Of a DNA stretch of 64,000 bases, positions 18,210 to 27,264 are shown piece by piece; position 1 is the stretch's first letter; each line of letters begins with the position of its first letter. A program made the translations under genes and the position numbers. The notes beneath the pieces were generated by a model. It made no database searches. It was not told where the DNA came from and saw nothing but the letters and a program-made list of their open reading frames with translations. The stretch spans positions 1-64,000 of the forward strand of contig NZ_ANOH01000141.1 of NCBI RefSeq assembly GCF_000346505.1, read 5' to 3'. The stretch is from Aporhodopirellula sallentina SM41. GTDB lineage: Bacteria; Planctomycetota; Planctomycetia; Pirellulales; Pirellulaceae.

Positions 18210-19583
18210 TTGAGTGACTTTTCATCGCGCGCGACATGCCTGCTCGGCCTCGCCGTCTTTATCGCACTGGCGTGGCTCGTTAGCACCGATCGCCGCCGCT
18301 TTCCCATTCGCGTCGTCGTCGGCGGATTGTTGCTGCAGATGGTGCTCGCCTATCTGATCCTGCAAACCACTCCGGGAGAATGGTTGTTTCGAAAAATTGG
18401 AGAGGGATTCGAATCAATCATGAGCAACGTCGATGTCGGCAGCGGTTTCCTATTCACCGCCGCCGGGCATGACGTGCCATTCGACGCACTTCTCATTCGA
18501 ACCTTCGCCTTCGGAGTCCTGCCGACCGTTATCTTTTTCTCATCGCTGATGAGCGTTCTCTACTACCTCGGGATCATGCAAAAACTCGTCGGAGCGATGG
18601 CGTGGGTGATGAAGTTCACGCTCGGAACGAGTGGCCCCGAAACGCTCGCCGCGGCAGCGAATGTTTTCGTCGGACATACCGAAGCGCCTTTGGTCGTACG
18701 TCCTTATCTCAACCAGATGAGCCGCAGTGAATTATGCGCGATGATGACGGGTGGATTTGCAACCGTCACGGGCGGATTGCTTGGCGCGTATGCCGGAATG
18801 GGGATCGAAATCAGCCACCTGCTGACGGCATCCGTAATCAGCGCGCCCGCGGCATTGTTGATCGCTAAAGTAATGGTGCCCGAAACGAGCGTTCCTGCCG
18901 AAAACCATACCGAATTGGCCAATAGCGTCGATCAAACATCCGCCACCCCAGTCGACGTGAAAACCGACAAAGACGCTGACTCAGTATCAGGGAGGGTCTC
19001 CACGAACTCGGACTCCCTCACCATCGAACTCGAACGTGAGAATGTCAACCTCATCGGCGCCGCAGTCGAAGGGGCCAGCGAAGGGATGAAACTCGCAATC
19101 AACGTCGCCGCAATGTTGATCGCTTTCCTCGCTTTGATCGCATTGGTAGACACGCTGTTGGCAACCATTTGTGAATCGATCGGATGGGTATCCGCAAACG
19201 GTACGCCCGCGATCAGTCTCGGCGTCATCCTTGGCTACTTGGGTTGGCCGATCGCATGGTTGTTAGGCATCCCAGCAAACGAGTGTCTGGTTGCGGGACG
19301 ATTGATCGGTTTGAAGACCGTCGCCAATGAGTTCGTCGCCTATCAACAACTCGGCGAGATGATGAAGTCGGATTCACCACCAATCAGCGCCCGCACCGGC
19401 CATGTGCTCACATACGCGTTGGCGGGATTCAGCAACTTTGCTGCAATTGGCATCCAAGTCGGCGGCGTGGGAGGTCTCGCCCCAAAACGCAAAGCAGAAC
19501 TCGCCCAACTCGGACTCAGAGCCATGTTCGGAGGATTGCTCGCCTGCTGCATGACAGGCGCGATCGCAAGCTTAATGATGTAG
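18210..19583 (+). CDS. Concentrative nucleoside transporter (CNT family)
   Basis: A 457-residue polytopic membrane protein. CNT signatures are clear: VFVGHTEAPLVVRPYL, the segment GMGIEISHLLTASVISAPAA with AKVMVPE, and ECLVAGRLIGLKTVANEFVAYQ near the end. CNT carriers import nucleosides using Na+ or H+ gradients. About 70 residues of hydrophilic sequence (about 230-285) separate the N- and C-terminal membrane halves. The start is TTG 18210 (MSDFSSRATCL); no in-frame ATG precedes the first membrane helix. It ends at a convergent junction containing a terminator. Confidence 0.9.
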   Translation: MSDFSSRATCLLGLAVFIALAWLVSTDRRRFPIRVVVGGLLLQMVLAYLILQTTPGEWLFRKIGEGFESIMSNVDVGSGFLFTAAGHDVPFDALLIRTFAFGVLPTVIFFSSLMSVLYYLGIMQKLVGAMAWVMKFTLGTSGPETLAAAANVFVGHTEAPLVVRPYLNQMSRSELCAMMTGGFATVTGGLLGAYAGMGIEISHLLTASVISAPAALLIAKVMVPETSVPAENHTELANSVDQTSATPVDVKTDKDADSVSGRVSTNSDSLTIELERENVNLIGAAVEGASEGMKLAINVAAMLIAFLALIALVDTLLATICESIGWVSANGTPAISLGVILGYLGWPIAWLLGIPANECLVAGRLIGLKTVANEFVAYQQLGEMMKSDSPPISARTGHVLTYALAGFSNFAAIGIQVGGVGGLAPKRKAELAQLGLRAMFGGLLACCMTGAIASLMM

Positions 19584-19658
19584 GAATGTCACTAGAAGTC
19601 GATGCCCAAACTTCATTCCTTTCCGGCGACATCAACGCAGGCGACCGCGCATAAGAAA

Positions 19659-19680
19659 AGCGGAGATGAAATTCTCCGCT
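19659..19680 (-). terminator. Intrinsic terminator between convergent genes
   Basis: AGCGGAGA (19659-19666) and TCTCCGCT (19673-19680) form a perfect 8-bp stem with a 6-base loop. On the minus strand it is followed by TTTTCTTAT, a good U tract, so it should terminate the gene at 19718-20077. It may also act on the transporter transcript from the other side. Confidence 0.75.
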
Positions 19681-19717
19681 CTTCGTTCTATATCGGATGC
19701 CCCAGAAGAGAAACGTC

Positions 19718-20077
19718 TCAGTCCATCAATTGTTCTAGGACGCTCAGTGCGTTGCGTGCATCTTCGACGCCGCCCATCTCTTCAACCAATTTCTTCGCAT
19801 TAAGAAGCGAGTCCAACGAAACTTCGCTTGCCGCGCTGGTGCGTGGTCCGCGACGAGTCGCCTTCTTGACTGCCTTCTTCGAAACAGCTTTGCGACCACG
19901 AGTCGTCTTCGACTTCTTTGAGTTCGATTTGACCGTGCTGACAAATTGAGCCGTCACGTCGATCCCTTGAGCCTTCATCGCTTCTGCAACTTCCAATGGC
20001 TTCGCCTTCGGGTTTGCTGAGCAGTAGTCGCGGATGGCTTGGGACTTGTTGACTCCGCCGCTTTTCTTTTTGGCCAT
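19718..20077 (-). CDS. Small basic protein with HTH-like N-terminus, hypothetical
   Basis: A 119-residue protein beginning MAKKKSGGVNKSQAIRDYC. Residues 10-55 (SQAIRDYCSANPKAKPLEVAEAMKAQGIDV) look like a small winged or helix-turn-helix unit seen in planctomycete hypothetical proteins. A Lys/Arg/Ser-rich linker (SKKSKTTRGRKAVSKKAV) and an acidic helical tail (NAKKLVEEMGGVEDARNAL) follow. This layout suggests a DNA- or RNA-binding protein, perhaps nucleoid-associated, but that is inference. ATG 20077 is preferred over upstream starts because the conserved-looking sequence begins there. A promoter (20171-20198) and a terminator (19659-19680) flank it. Confidence 0.8.
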   Translation of the reverse strand: MAKKKSGGVNKSQAIRDYCSANPKAKPLEVAEAMKAQGIDVTAQFVSTVKSNSKKSKTTRGRKAVSKKAVKKATRRGPRTSAASEVSLDSLLNAKKLVEEMGGVEDARNALSVLEQLMD

Positions 20078-20170
20078 GTTATCTTTCTGTCTGTGGGTTG
20101 GAAGGGTCTGCGTCGATTTCGCATTCATGCTGTCGCGCAATCATCCCTCATTTTTAGATGAACTGTGGTT

Positions 20171-20198
20171 AAAATAGGCAAACGACAGGATTTGTCAA
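20171..20198 (-). promoter_or_regulatory. Sigma70-like promoter for the small basic protein gene
   Basis: On the minus strand TTGACA (20198-20193), a 16-base spacer and TATTTT (20176-20171) form a perfect -35 and a 4/6 -10. The predicted transcript would have a leader of roughly 85 bases before ATG 20077. The surrounding region is AT-rich compared with the rest of the window. Confidence 0.6.
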
Positions 20199-20232
20199 TT
20201 GCATATAAATGCAAACCACCTTCAAACCAATC

Positions 20233-22248
20233 CTACATACGGTCACACACCCCAATACCGAGCAACTTTAAGCCTTGCTTGATCACCCGACCGGTCAATA
20301 CGACCAACGCCAACCGGGTCTTAAGAATGGTCGGATCGGTGTTACCGAGAACCCGACACGCGTCGTTAAACGTGCTATACGCCTTCGCAGTATCAAAAAG
20401 GTAGTCGCATAGCTGATTCGGGGTATAAGCAGCGATTGCGTTGTCGATCGCCTCTTCAAATCGAATCAATGCGATCGCCAAGGCACGTTCTGCGGGCTCT
20501 CGCAGTTGGATATCGGGGGTGGAAATGTTTTCGCCGATCCATGACTCGATATCCGCGATACCTTGCTCCTCAGCGACACGTCGCAAAATGCTTTGCGTGC
20601 GTGCGTAGGAATACTGCATATAGGTCGCCGTATTGCCTTCCAGGGCAACCATTTTATCAACATCAAACCGATAATCGCTGGTTCGATGATGAGACAGATC
20701 GGCATACTTGATCGCCCCCATCCCTACCACTTCAGCGATTTGGTTCTGCTCTTCTTCCCCCATAGGCGGGGACATGTTTGACAATCGTTCAGGGTTGCAG
20801 ACAACATCCTTCGCGCGAGCGACTGCATCGTCGAGCAAGCTTTCGAGCCCAATCAGCGATCCGCTGCGTGTCTTCATCGGACGTCCATCTTTTCCGAGCA
20901 CAGTACCGAATGACACGTGCACGAGTTCGATATTCTCCATACCGAGCGGACCCGCCATCGCAAAGAACTTCTCAAAGTGTTCGCTCTGACGAGAATCCAC
21001 GACGTAAAGAATTCGATCGCATTGAAACACCTCGTTGCGATATTGGAGGGTCGCCAAATCCGTCGTCGCATACAAAAACGCACCATCACGTTTTTGAATG
21101 ATCATGGGGCTATCAAACCCATCTAAAAAGACACAAACGGCACCGTCGCTCTTGGTCGTTAAGCCGAGCTTGTTGAGCATCTCAACGACTCCGGGCAAAC
21201 GATCGTGATAGAAACTCTCGCCGAGCGTATGGTCGAACGTCACACCGAGCCGGTCGTAAATTCGGTTGATTTCATCCTTACAATGCGGCAGGAACTTTTC
21301 CCACAACGCGCGATTCTCGGCGTCACCTTCGTGCAGTTTGGCCGTTTCGCGCAAGACCGCTGCCGGAACGTCTTCGTGTTCCGCAGCGAGTGCAGCTAGT
21401 TTCGCGTCGTTGTCGACGTCGGCAATCTTTGCTTGTGTGGACGCAATGTCCGACTTGATCGATTCGAAACGACGGCGTGCCGCATCGGCCGATTTGCGTG
21501 CTTTCTTTTTCTCTTTCGCGGTAGCCTTCTCGTCGCTCTCGATCGCCTTCGCGGCCGCGTCTTCCGTCTCGGCGTGAGATTCCGCTTCGGCTAGTTTTGT
21601 ATTGAGCTGTGGCAGTGACGCTTTCGCTTTTTGATATTCGATCAACTGGTTGGTCAATCGATACAAACTCGCCAGTTCCGGAACCGGGTTGGCAGCCACG
21701 ACGTCGGGATCACCAAAATGTTTGTAGCCATAGATAATGATTCCGAACTGCGTTCCCCAATCGCCGAGGTGATTGTCGGTAATCACCTCGTGACCGACGA
21801 ACCGTAACGTTTCCGAAAGGGCGTGCCCGATCACCGTGCTGCGGATGTGCCCGACGTGCATCGGCTTGGCGACGTTAGGACTCGAGTAGTCAATGACGAT
21901 TTTCTCGGGTTGCTCAGTGGTAGCGACACCAACTCGCTCGTCCCCAATCATCTCAACAATGGTCGATGACAAAAATTCGTCGCGCAGTTTGATATTGATG
22001 AACCCCGGCCCGGCGACGTCAGGCGTTTCGCATACATCCTCGATTTGCAGTGCGTCGACCACCTTGGTCGCAACGTCACGCGGTGCCTGCCCGATCTTTT
22101 TACCCAGTGGCATGCACGCATTGGATTGATAATCGCCGAACTTTGGGTCCGCCGCGACACGAATCATTCCGGCGAAGTCTTCAGGTTGGTCGGTCAGTTC
22201 ATTCAACGCGGCGTGGAACCGCTTCCGGAGTAGCGCGGATAGATTCAT
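20233..22248 (-). CDS. argS: Arginyl-tRNA synthetase
   Basis: ArgS charges tRNA-Arg with arginine. ATG 22248 gives 671 residues starting MNLSALLRKRFHAALNEL. The class I HIGH motif appears as HVGH at 131-134 (SSPNVAKPMHVGHIRST). DGAFLYATTDLATLQYR, MKTRSGSLIGLESLL and the C-terminal anticodon-binding domain (YAHARTQSILR-type, here YSYARTQSILRR) are all present. Residues about 205-300 form a Lys/Ala/Glu-rich coiled-coil insertion (AKEKKKARKSADAARRRFES) that makes the protein about 100 residues longer than typical bacterial ArgS. rsfS lies 200 bases upstream on the same strand. Confidence 0.96.
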   Translation of the reverse strand: MNLSALLRKRFHAALNELTDQPEDFAGMIRVAADPKFGDYQSNACMPLGKKIGQAPRDVATKVVDALQIEDVCETPDVAGPGFINIKLRDEFLSSTIVEMIGDERVGVATTEQPEKIVIDYSSPNVAKPMHVGHIRSTVIGHALSETLRFVGHEVITDNHLGDWGTQFGIIIYGYKHFGDPDVVAANPVPELASLYRLTNQLIEYQKAKASLPQLNTKLAEAESHAETEDAAAKAIESDEKATAKEKKKARKSADAARRRFESIKSDIASTQAKIADVDNDAKLAALAAEHEDVPAAVLRETAKLHEGDAENRALWEKFLPHCKDEINRIYDRLGVTFDHTLGESFYHDRLPGVVEMLNKLGLTTKSDGAVCVFLDGFDSPMIIQKRDGAFLYATTDLATLQYRNEVFQCDRILYVVDSRQSEHFEKFFAMAGPLGMENIELVHVSFGTVLGKDGRPMKTRSGSLIGLESLLDDAVARAKDVVCNPERLSNMSPPMGEEEQNQIAEVVGMGAIKYADLSHHRTSDYRFDVDKMVALEGNTATYMQYSYARTQSILRRVAEEQGIADIESWIGENISTPDIQLREPAERALAIALIRFEEAIDNAIAAYTPNQLCDYLFDTAKAYSTFNDACRVLGNTDPTILKTRLALVVLTGRVIKQGLKLLGIGVCDRM

Positions 22249-22448
22249 CGATACAACGCAAAGTGTTGGGTGAGAGAGTGAGCTTGGCTCATGAATGGAT
22301 AAACGACTCGGCAACGCGATCGCTTTGCCGCGTGAGAGATCCCGCGGAAATGGACTCGGCGGGAGTCGAATCGACGTTTGCCAGGCAAACGTTGGACGGG
22401 TAGATGCTTCGCGAGCCTACAGTGACGACGCGGAGAGAACCGCTGTCG

Positions 22449-23009
22449 TTATTCGTTCGGAGTCAATCCGAGGTCTTCGAGCGGGACCGAAATGCCGTCA
22501 GCCCACAACGATTCGAGGTCGTAATACTCGCGGGTGTCTTCGTCAAAGAGGTGAACGACGAGACTGCCGTAATCGAGAACGATCCAACTGCTTTCTTGAT
22601 AGCCTTCGATTCCCATGCGGCGATCGCCCATGCCTTTTTCGAGGGCATCATCGATTTGTTCGCTAATCGCGTGCAATTGACGGCGGCTCGTTCCGGTCGC
22701 AATCACAAAGAAATCGAACTCAGCGGATTGGCCGCTGATGTCGAGAACGAGGACGTCGCTGCCGTTGTTTTCCAACGCAACCCGCGCCGCTTCGGTGGCG
22801 AGCTTTCGTGCCTCCTCAATCCCGTGCGGGCGGATGGCCCGCGTCGGAGTTTCCATCGGATTGTCGCGAGGGGAGTATTTTTCGGCTGCGGCGGCTTGAT
22901 CCGGGCTAACAGCGTCTTCGGGCGACTCAGAATTTTCGGGGGGGTGATCAGACAATTCGAACGTGCTTTTGCTACTAAATTGGACATATTGATCGGCCCC
23001 GACACTCAC
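22449..23009 (-). CDS. rsfS: Ribosome silencing factor RsfS
   Basis: RsfS (Iojap family) binds uL14 on the large subunit and blocks subunit joining. The core is at the C-terminal end: ARKLATEAARVALENNGSDVLVLDISG, DFFVIATGTSRRQLHAI, EGYQESSWIVLDYGSLVVHLF and YYDLESLWADG. The longest frame starts at GTG 23009 and adds a 51-residue acidic, Pro-rich N-terminus; ATG 22856 (METPTRAIRPHG) would give a protein closer to the usual length. The longer start is listed but is not certain. It lies between the guanylyltransferase gene and argS, all leftward. Confidence 0.9.
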   Translation of the reverse strand: MSVGADQYVQFSSKSTFELSDHPPENSESPEDAVSPDQAAAAEKYSPRDNPMETPTRAIRPHGIEEARKLATEAARVALENNGSDVLVLDISGQSAEFDFFVIATGTSRRQLHAISEQIDDALEKGMGDRRMGIEGYQESSWIVLDYGSLVVHLFDEDTREYYDLESLWADGISVPLEDLGLTPNE

Positions 23010-23071
23010 GCCGGGCCGACTGAGACGCTCTCAGTGTATCGCATCCGGGAATTGTGTCACCAAGGCACCGA

Positions 23072-24142
23072 TTACATCAGGTCGGTCATTTTCCGGCGAT
23101 CGAGTTCCGCAACCGCTTCGCGGACCCGCTCCTCGCTGCTCCGAGGAGCCACCAGGGTCGCATCCGGAGTCTGCACGACGATCAGATCTTCCGTGTCGAT
23201 GGTCACAATCGTGTGGCCAGGCCGCGCGTGAATGATGCAGTTTTTGGAATCGATACCAATATGGGATCCGACGACCGCGTTGCCGTCTTCGTCGTGAGGG
23301 TGCAGTCGCGAAACCGCCTGCCACGATCCGACGTCATCCCAATCGAACGGAGCTTCGATCACGACGACCTCGTCATGACGCTCCATCACCGCGTAATCGA
23401 TTGACTTTCCGTCAATGGCTTCGAATTCGCGTTGGAGGGTTTCATCAAAGCCATCCGTTCCGATCACGTCGGCGATCTTTTGGATGTGCGAATACATTTC
23501 CGGTTCATGCTTTTCCAACGCATCGAGGATCGTTTGTGCACGCCACAGGAAGATGCCGCTGTTCCATAAGAATGTTCCGGCCTCGACGTATTCTTTAGCC
23601 GTCTTTGCGTCGGGTTTCTCACGAAAGCACTCAACGGTGAACGCATCGTGCTCGGGAAGTTTCTCGCCCTGTTGGATATAACCGAACGATTCGGCCGGGT
23701 ATGAGGGCCGGATGCCGAACGTGATGATCGCGTTGGGATGCTGTTCGAGAATCTTCTGCCCGCGCTGGACTCCCTCGGCAAATCGATCGTGTTGTTCGAT
23801 CACGTGATCCGAAGGACAAACCAACATCATCGCATCAGGATCTTTCGCGGCCACCAATGCAGCGGCCAACCCCACACAAGGAGCCGTGTCACGACGACAA
23901 GGTTCGCCGACGACATTGCAGGCGGTCAGTTCGGGCAATTGTTCAGTGATGGGACTGACGAGAGCTTTGGAGGTAATCACGTAAGTCTGGTCAGCAGGCG
24001 ACACCGCATCGAGCCGGTCTCGGGTGGCCTGAATCATCGAACGTTCGCCCGCCAAGGGCAGCAATTGTTTTGGTGTCGCTCGTCGAGAGGCGGGCCAAAA
24101 ACGCGTGCCACTACCGCCGGCCATGATGATCGCGTGAAGCAT
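23072..24142 (-). CDS. manC: Mannose-1-phosphate guanylyltransferase
   Basis: The 356-residue enzyme makes GDP-mannose from mannose-1-phosphate and GTP, feeding surface polysaccharide or glycan synthesis. The nucleotidyltransferase signature is AIIMAGGSGTRFWPASRRATPKQLLPL, with VCPSDHVI, ESFGYIQQGE, FREKPDAKTA, FLWNSGIFLW and DWDDVGSW in the expected order. It lacks the isomerase domain of bifunctional ManC/AlgA proteins. It is 48 bases after the octahaem cytochrome gene's 3' end in the same direction, so it may be part of the long leftward operon. Confidence 0.93.
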   Translation of the reverse strand: MLHAIIMAGGSGTRFWPASRRATPKQLLPLAGERSMIQATRDRLDAVSPADQTYVITSKALVSPITEQLPELTACNVVGEPCRRDTAPCVGLAAALVAAKDPDAMMLVCPSDHVIEQHDRFAEGVQRGQKILEQHPNAIITFGIRPSYPAESFGYIQQGEKLPEHDAFTVECFREKPDAKTAKEYVEAGTFLWNSGIFLWRAQTILDALEKHEPEMYSHIQKIADVIGTDGFDETLQREFEAIDGKSIDYAVMERHDEVVVIEAPFDWDDVGSWQAVSRLHPHDEDGNAVVGSHIGIDSKNCIIHARPGHTIVTIDTEDLIVVQTPDATLVAPRSSEERVREAVAELDRRKMTDLM

Positions 24143-24190
24143 ATTGATTCTGTGCTGATTCTTGAAAGGAGATTGTTAAGGAGGACGCCC

Positions 24191-26557
24191 TTATTGGTTC
24201 TTCATGTGTTCTTCGAGCATCCTTAATGCTGTCCGGAACAATTCCACGTCGGGCTCTAATTCCACTGCACGTTGTAATTGCTTTCGCGCCGCAGGCAAAT
24301 CACCGGACAAATATAAAGCTAGCCCATACCGATATTGCAGGTCGGCAATTTCAGGGGCGAGTTTCGCGTCACGATCGAGCAGCGGCAGTTCCTCGCGTCG
24401 GAGCTGGGTGACCTTCTTCTCAACGCCCGCGATCCCGTCCTCTCCGCCGACCGCGTTTAAGACCTCTTGCACCGACGGATCTTTGCGTGACATCGGAATA
24501 AGACGATCGAGCAACGCCGCGAGGTTCGTTCGCGGTCCGGTGGTCCCCGGTTCGACCCGCATCGCATTGCTATAAGAACGAATCGCCTCCGCCCACTGGC
24601 CACGCTGTTCGCTCAGCATCGCCCAACCCATGTGCGCACCAGCCCGATCGGACGCGTACATGAATTCATCTTTGACGTCGCTGAGCACCTGATCAAGCTC
24701 TCTCCGCTTGGTCCCCGACAATCGCTGATACGCGTTCCCGTTAACGATCCCCCGAGCCGCTTCGCTGCGGACCAACCGCGACGAATGTGACAGCAACGGG
24801 TAGAGCTTCTTCTGCACCTGCCCCGGATCCATCGCACCACCGCCTCCGAGCATGCCGATCGCGCGAGCCGCCGACGCGAGCAGGATCGGATGCAACGCTT
24901 CCGGATCCCTTTCGTTCTCATCGATCAATTGCTCCGCCGCATCAACCGCTTCGACGTGCCCCTGCATCACCAACTCGTCGAGCGCCGTCGCCCGAGCAAT
25001 CACTGGCGTTAAGGCCTGTTTCGGATCGGTATTCGATCCGGCAATCAACTTCAACGTCTTGCGAACACCCGACCGATCACCGCGTCGCAGTGCGGCGATG
25101 GCCTCGGCATAGTGCGGTGGCTTGAGTCGCTGCTCGCCATACCATTTGTCGCACGCCTCATCGCACCACTGGTCGGTTTTCTCAATGACTTCACTGACCT
25201 TTTCATTGCCCTGCGAAGCGGCAAGCAGCCAGTCTTGATACAGTTTCAAATCGTCCGAGACTTCCGCCGGCAACGTGTCACGCAGGTCTTCAACGTGGCA
25301 TCCGCTGCATGCGTTAGGCGTCTTCAACTCCACCGACAAATCGGGCCGTGGAATGCGGAAGCTATGGTCGCGCCGTGGATCGACCGCCATGTAGGTCGTG
25401 TGAGGCATGTGGCAATTGACGCACATCGCCCCTTCACTACCAACGGGATGATGATGGTGTGACGGCACATCGTATTTACCGGCGGCGTGTTGATGGCAAG
25501 AGGTACACGTTTCGTTGCCGGGGTGTTTGAGCTCGAGCGAGTGAGGGTCGTGGCAATCGGTGCAACGAATACCCTGATGATACATCTTGCTTTGTAGAAA
25601 CGATCCGTAAACATAGACTTCGTCTTTGATCTGTCCGTCATCGTGATAGGTGTCGCCGCGCAGCAACTCCAGGTTGTAGTGGTCGCAGTACGCCGCGCCG
25701 GGACTCATCTTTCCATCAAGAACACCGCGTCGGCTGTGGCATGGTGCACACGTTTCAATCTGGGGCGTGGTGTCTTCCGTCTTCAGATTCACGAGCGCAT
25801 AACCGCGATGCCGGTCCCAAAACAACGAACTCCGGTTGGCCAACTCAACGTGCAAACTCGCCGGACCGTGACAGGCCTCGCAACTGACGTCTATCTCTGA
25901 AAACGTTGTGTGGTATCTCTGAGTCGCGACGTCATAATTGCGTTTTAGATCGGTGCTGTGACACTCGGCACACATCGTTTGCCAACGCTGTGCGATCCCG
26001 GTCCAGTGCAGCGGATCATCCGGTTCCAACTTTTCGCTAACATCCGGTGGTCGTAGATAAAACCATTCCTTGCGGTTGGTGTCCCAACTGATTCGCAGGA
26101 CTTGAACCCGTCCGACTTCATCCTCGGCCGCGTCTTCGGGCCGCTCAAACTCGACCATGTATTGCTGCAACGGGTCGACGCCAAAAACGTACTTGACCTC
26201 GAAGTGCTCCATCTCGCCGGTCGGTCCTTCGGTATAAACCATGAACTTCTTGCCGTCGCGATACAAACGACTTTCGATACCGTCGTTCACAAACGTGACG
26301 TCATTGAAATCGCCCAGCACGGTTTCGTCCGTCGCTAGGTCCATCGCCATGTCATGATGCGAACCGGTGAACGCCTGCGTTTCGGTTTCGTGACACTCAA
26401 CGCAGGCATCACGGCCCACGAAGGAGGCGACGGCATCTTCCGGAAGGGCACGAAGATAGTCGGCCATCACGCCGCCTGCGACGAGAACGCCTACTGCGAC
26501 GACGGCGATCAACCACGGATGGCGGGCGACAAAAGATCGATTGGTTGGGTGGGACAT
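24191..26557 (-). CDS. Octahaem c-type cytochrome with helical-repeat C-terminus
   Basis: A 788-residue exported protein with an N-terminal membrane anchor (WLIAVVAVGVLVAGGVMADYL). Eight CxxCH haem sites are visible: CVECH, CAECH, CEACH, CAPCH, CTDCH, CTSCH, CVNCH and CSGCH. The order resembles the cytochrome c554/doubled-CxxCH group found in planctomycetes. The second half has no haem and is built of alpha-helical repeats, HEAT-like at about 550-640 and TPR-like at the end (YRYGLALYLSGDLPAARKQLQRAVELEPD). A periplasmic electron-transfer or redox-scaffold role is likely; no substrate can be named. It follows the GTPase/TolQ operon with an 11-base gap. Confidence 0.9.
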   Translation of the reverse strand: MSHPTNRSFVARHPWLIAVVAVGVLVAGGVMADYLRALPEDAVASFVGRDACVECHETETQAFTGSHHDMAMDLATDETVLGDFNDVTFVNDGIESRLYRDGKKFMVYTEGPTGEMEHFEVKYVFGVDPLQQYMVEFERPEDAAEDEVGRVQVLRISWDTNRKEWFYLRPPDVSEKLEPDDPLHWTGIAQRWQTMCAECHSTDLKRNYDVATQRYHTTFSEIDVSCEACHGPASLHVELANRSSLFWDRHRGYALVNLKTEDTTPQIETCAPCHSRRGVLDGKMSPGAAYCDHYNLELLRGDTYHDDGQIKDEVYVYGSFLQSKMYHQGIRCTDCHDPHSLELKHPGNETCTSCHQHAAGKYDVPSHHHHPVGSEGAMCVNCHMPHTTYMAVDPRRDHSFRIPRPDLSVELKTPNACSGCHVEDLRDTLPAEVSDDLKLYQDWLLAASQGNEKVSEVIEKTDQWCDEACDKWYGEQRLKPPHYAEAIAALRRGDRSGVRKTLKLIAGSNTDPKQALTPVIARATALDELVMQGHVEAVDAAEQLIDENERDPEALHPILLASAARAIGMLGGGGAMDPGQVQKKLYPLLSHSSRLVRSEAARGIVNGNAYQRLSGTKRRELDQVLSDVKDEFMYASDRAGAHMGWAMLSEQRGQWAEAIRSYSNAMRVEPGTTGPRTNLAALLDRLIPMSRKDPSVQEVLNAVGGEDGIAGVEKKVTQLRREELPLLDRDAKLAPEIADLQYRYGLALYLSGDLPAARKQLQRAVELEPDVELFRTALRMLEEHMKNQ

Positions 26558-26568
26558 GAAGTATGGGG

Positions 26569-27264
26569 TTAGCGTTTGGTCGCTTCGGGATACTGCTGCA
26601 GCAACAAACGGGTGGCTTGGAGCCTCATGCGGTAGATCAGTTCACTGACCGCCTGAGATTGTTCAGAGGAATTCAGCGACGAATCGGTTGCTTGCGTGTG
26701 TTTCGTTTCGTTGTCAGACGCCTGCACTAGAGGAACGAGTTTCTCTAGCATTCTCGACGTCTTCAATAATGATTCGGCCGTCTGTACGAAAGCCGAGCGT
26801 GTTTGGGTTGACCGAATCGCGTTCGCCTGATGGCCGCGTCCGTTTGCGGGTTTCGCGGCATTTTCGATCCCGAGCGGATCACCCGAATCGGGGTCGAGGC
26901 TGGATCCGTCAAGCACGCTGCCTTGGCTGCGAATGACGTCGAGCACGTCGCCGAGCACTCCCGGAGGAGCGTTCGGGGCTTCGCCCTGCAACGCCTCGAA
27001 AATTTTCTGCTCCGCCTCCGGATCCGGCATCGGCGCGATCGGATCGGGAATCGGTGTTATCGGATTGGGAGACTCTTGGCCCTGCGTCCCAGGAGACTCC
27101 GATTGCGTCGGTACCGGCACAGTGTCGGTTGGCGGTTTAGCCTGACCGTTTGCGACCATCGTCAACAACATGACCGTCATCAATGCCAGCCGGCAACAAC
27201 GCCTTCGCGACCGAGTGGATGCTCGCTCGACGAAGAGCGATCGAGAACACAGAGATTCGCTCAT
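26569..27264 (-). CDS. Secreted or membrane-anchored hypothetical protein of the GTPase/TolQ operon
   Basis: A 231-residue protein with an N-terminal hydrophobic segment (LALMTVMLLTMVANGQA) that could be a signal peptide or a single membrane anchor. A Pro-rich stretch follows (PITPIPDPIAPMPDPEAEQK), then a mostly helical C-terminal region (TAESLLKTSRMLEKLVPLV ... SELIYRMRLQATRLLLQQY). No known family was recognised. Its start overlaps the end of the TolQ-like gene by four bases. Because no ExbD/TolR gene is present, this protein occupies the position where such a partner would be expected, but it does not look like ExbD. Confidence 0.8.
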   Translation of the reverse strand: MSESLCSRSLFVERASTRSRRRCCRLALMTVMLLTMVANGQAKPPTDTVPVPTQSESPGTQGQESPNPITPIPDPIAPMPDPEAEQKIFEALQGEAPNAPPGVLGDVLDVIRSQGSVLDGSSLDPDSGDPLGIENAAKPANGRGHQANAIRSTQTRSAFVQTAESLLKTSRMLEKLVPLVQASDNETKHTQATDSSLNSSEQSQAVSELIYRMRLQATRLLLQQYPEATKR

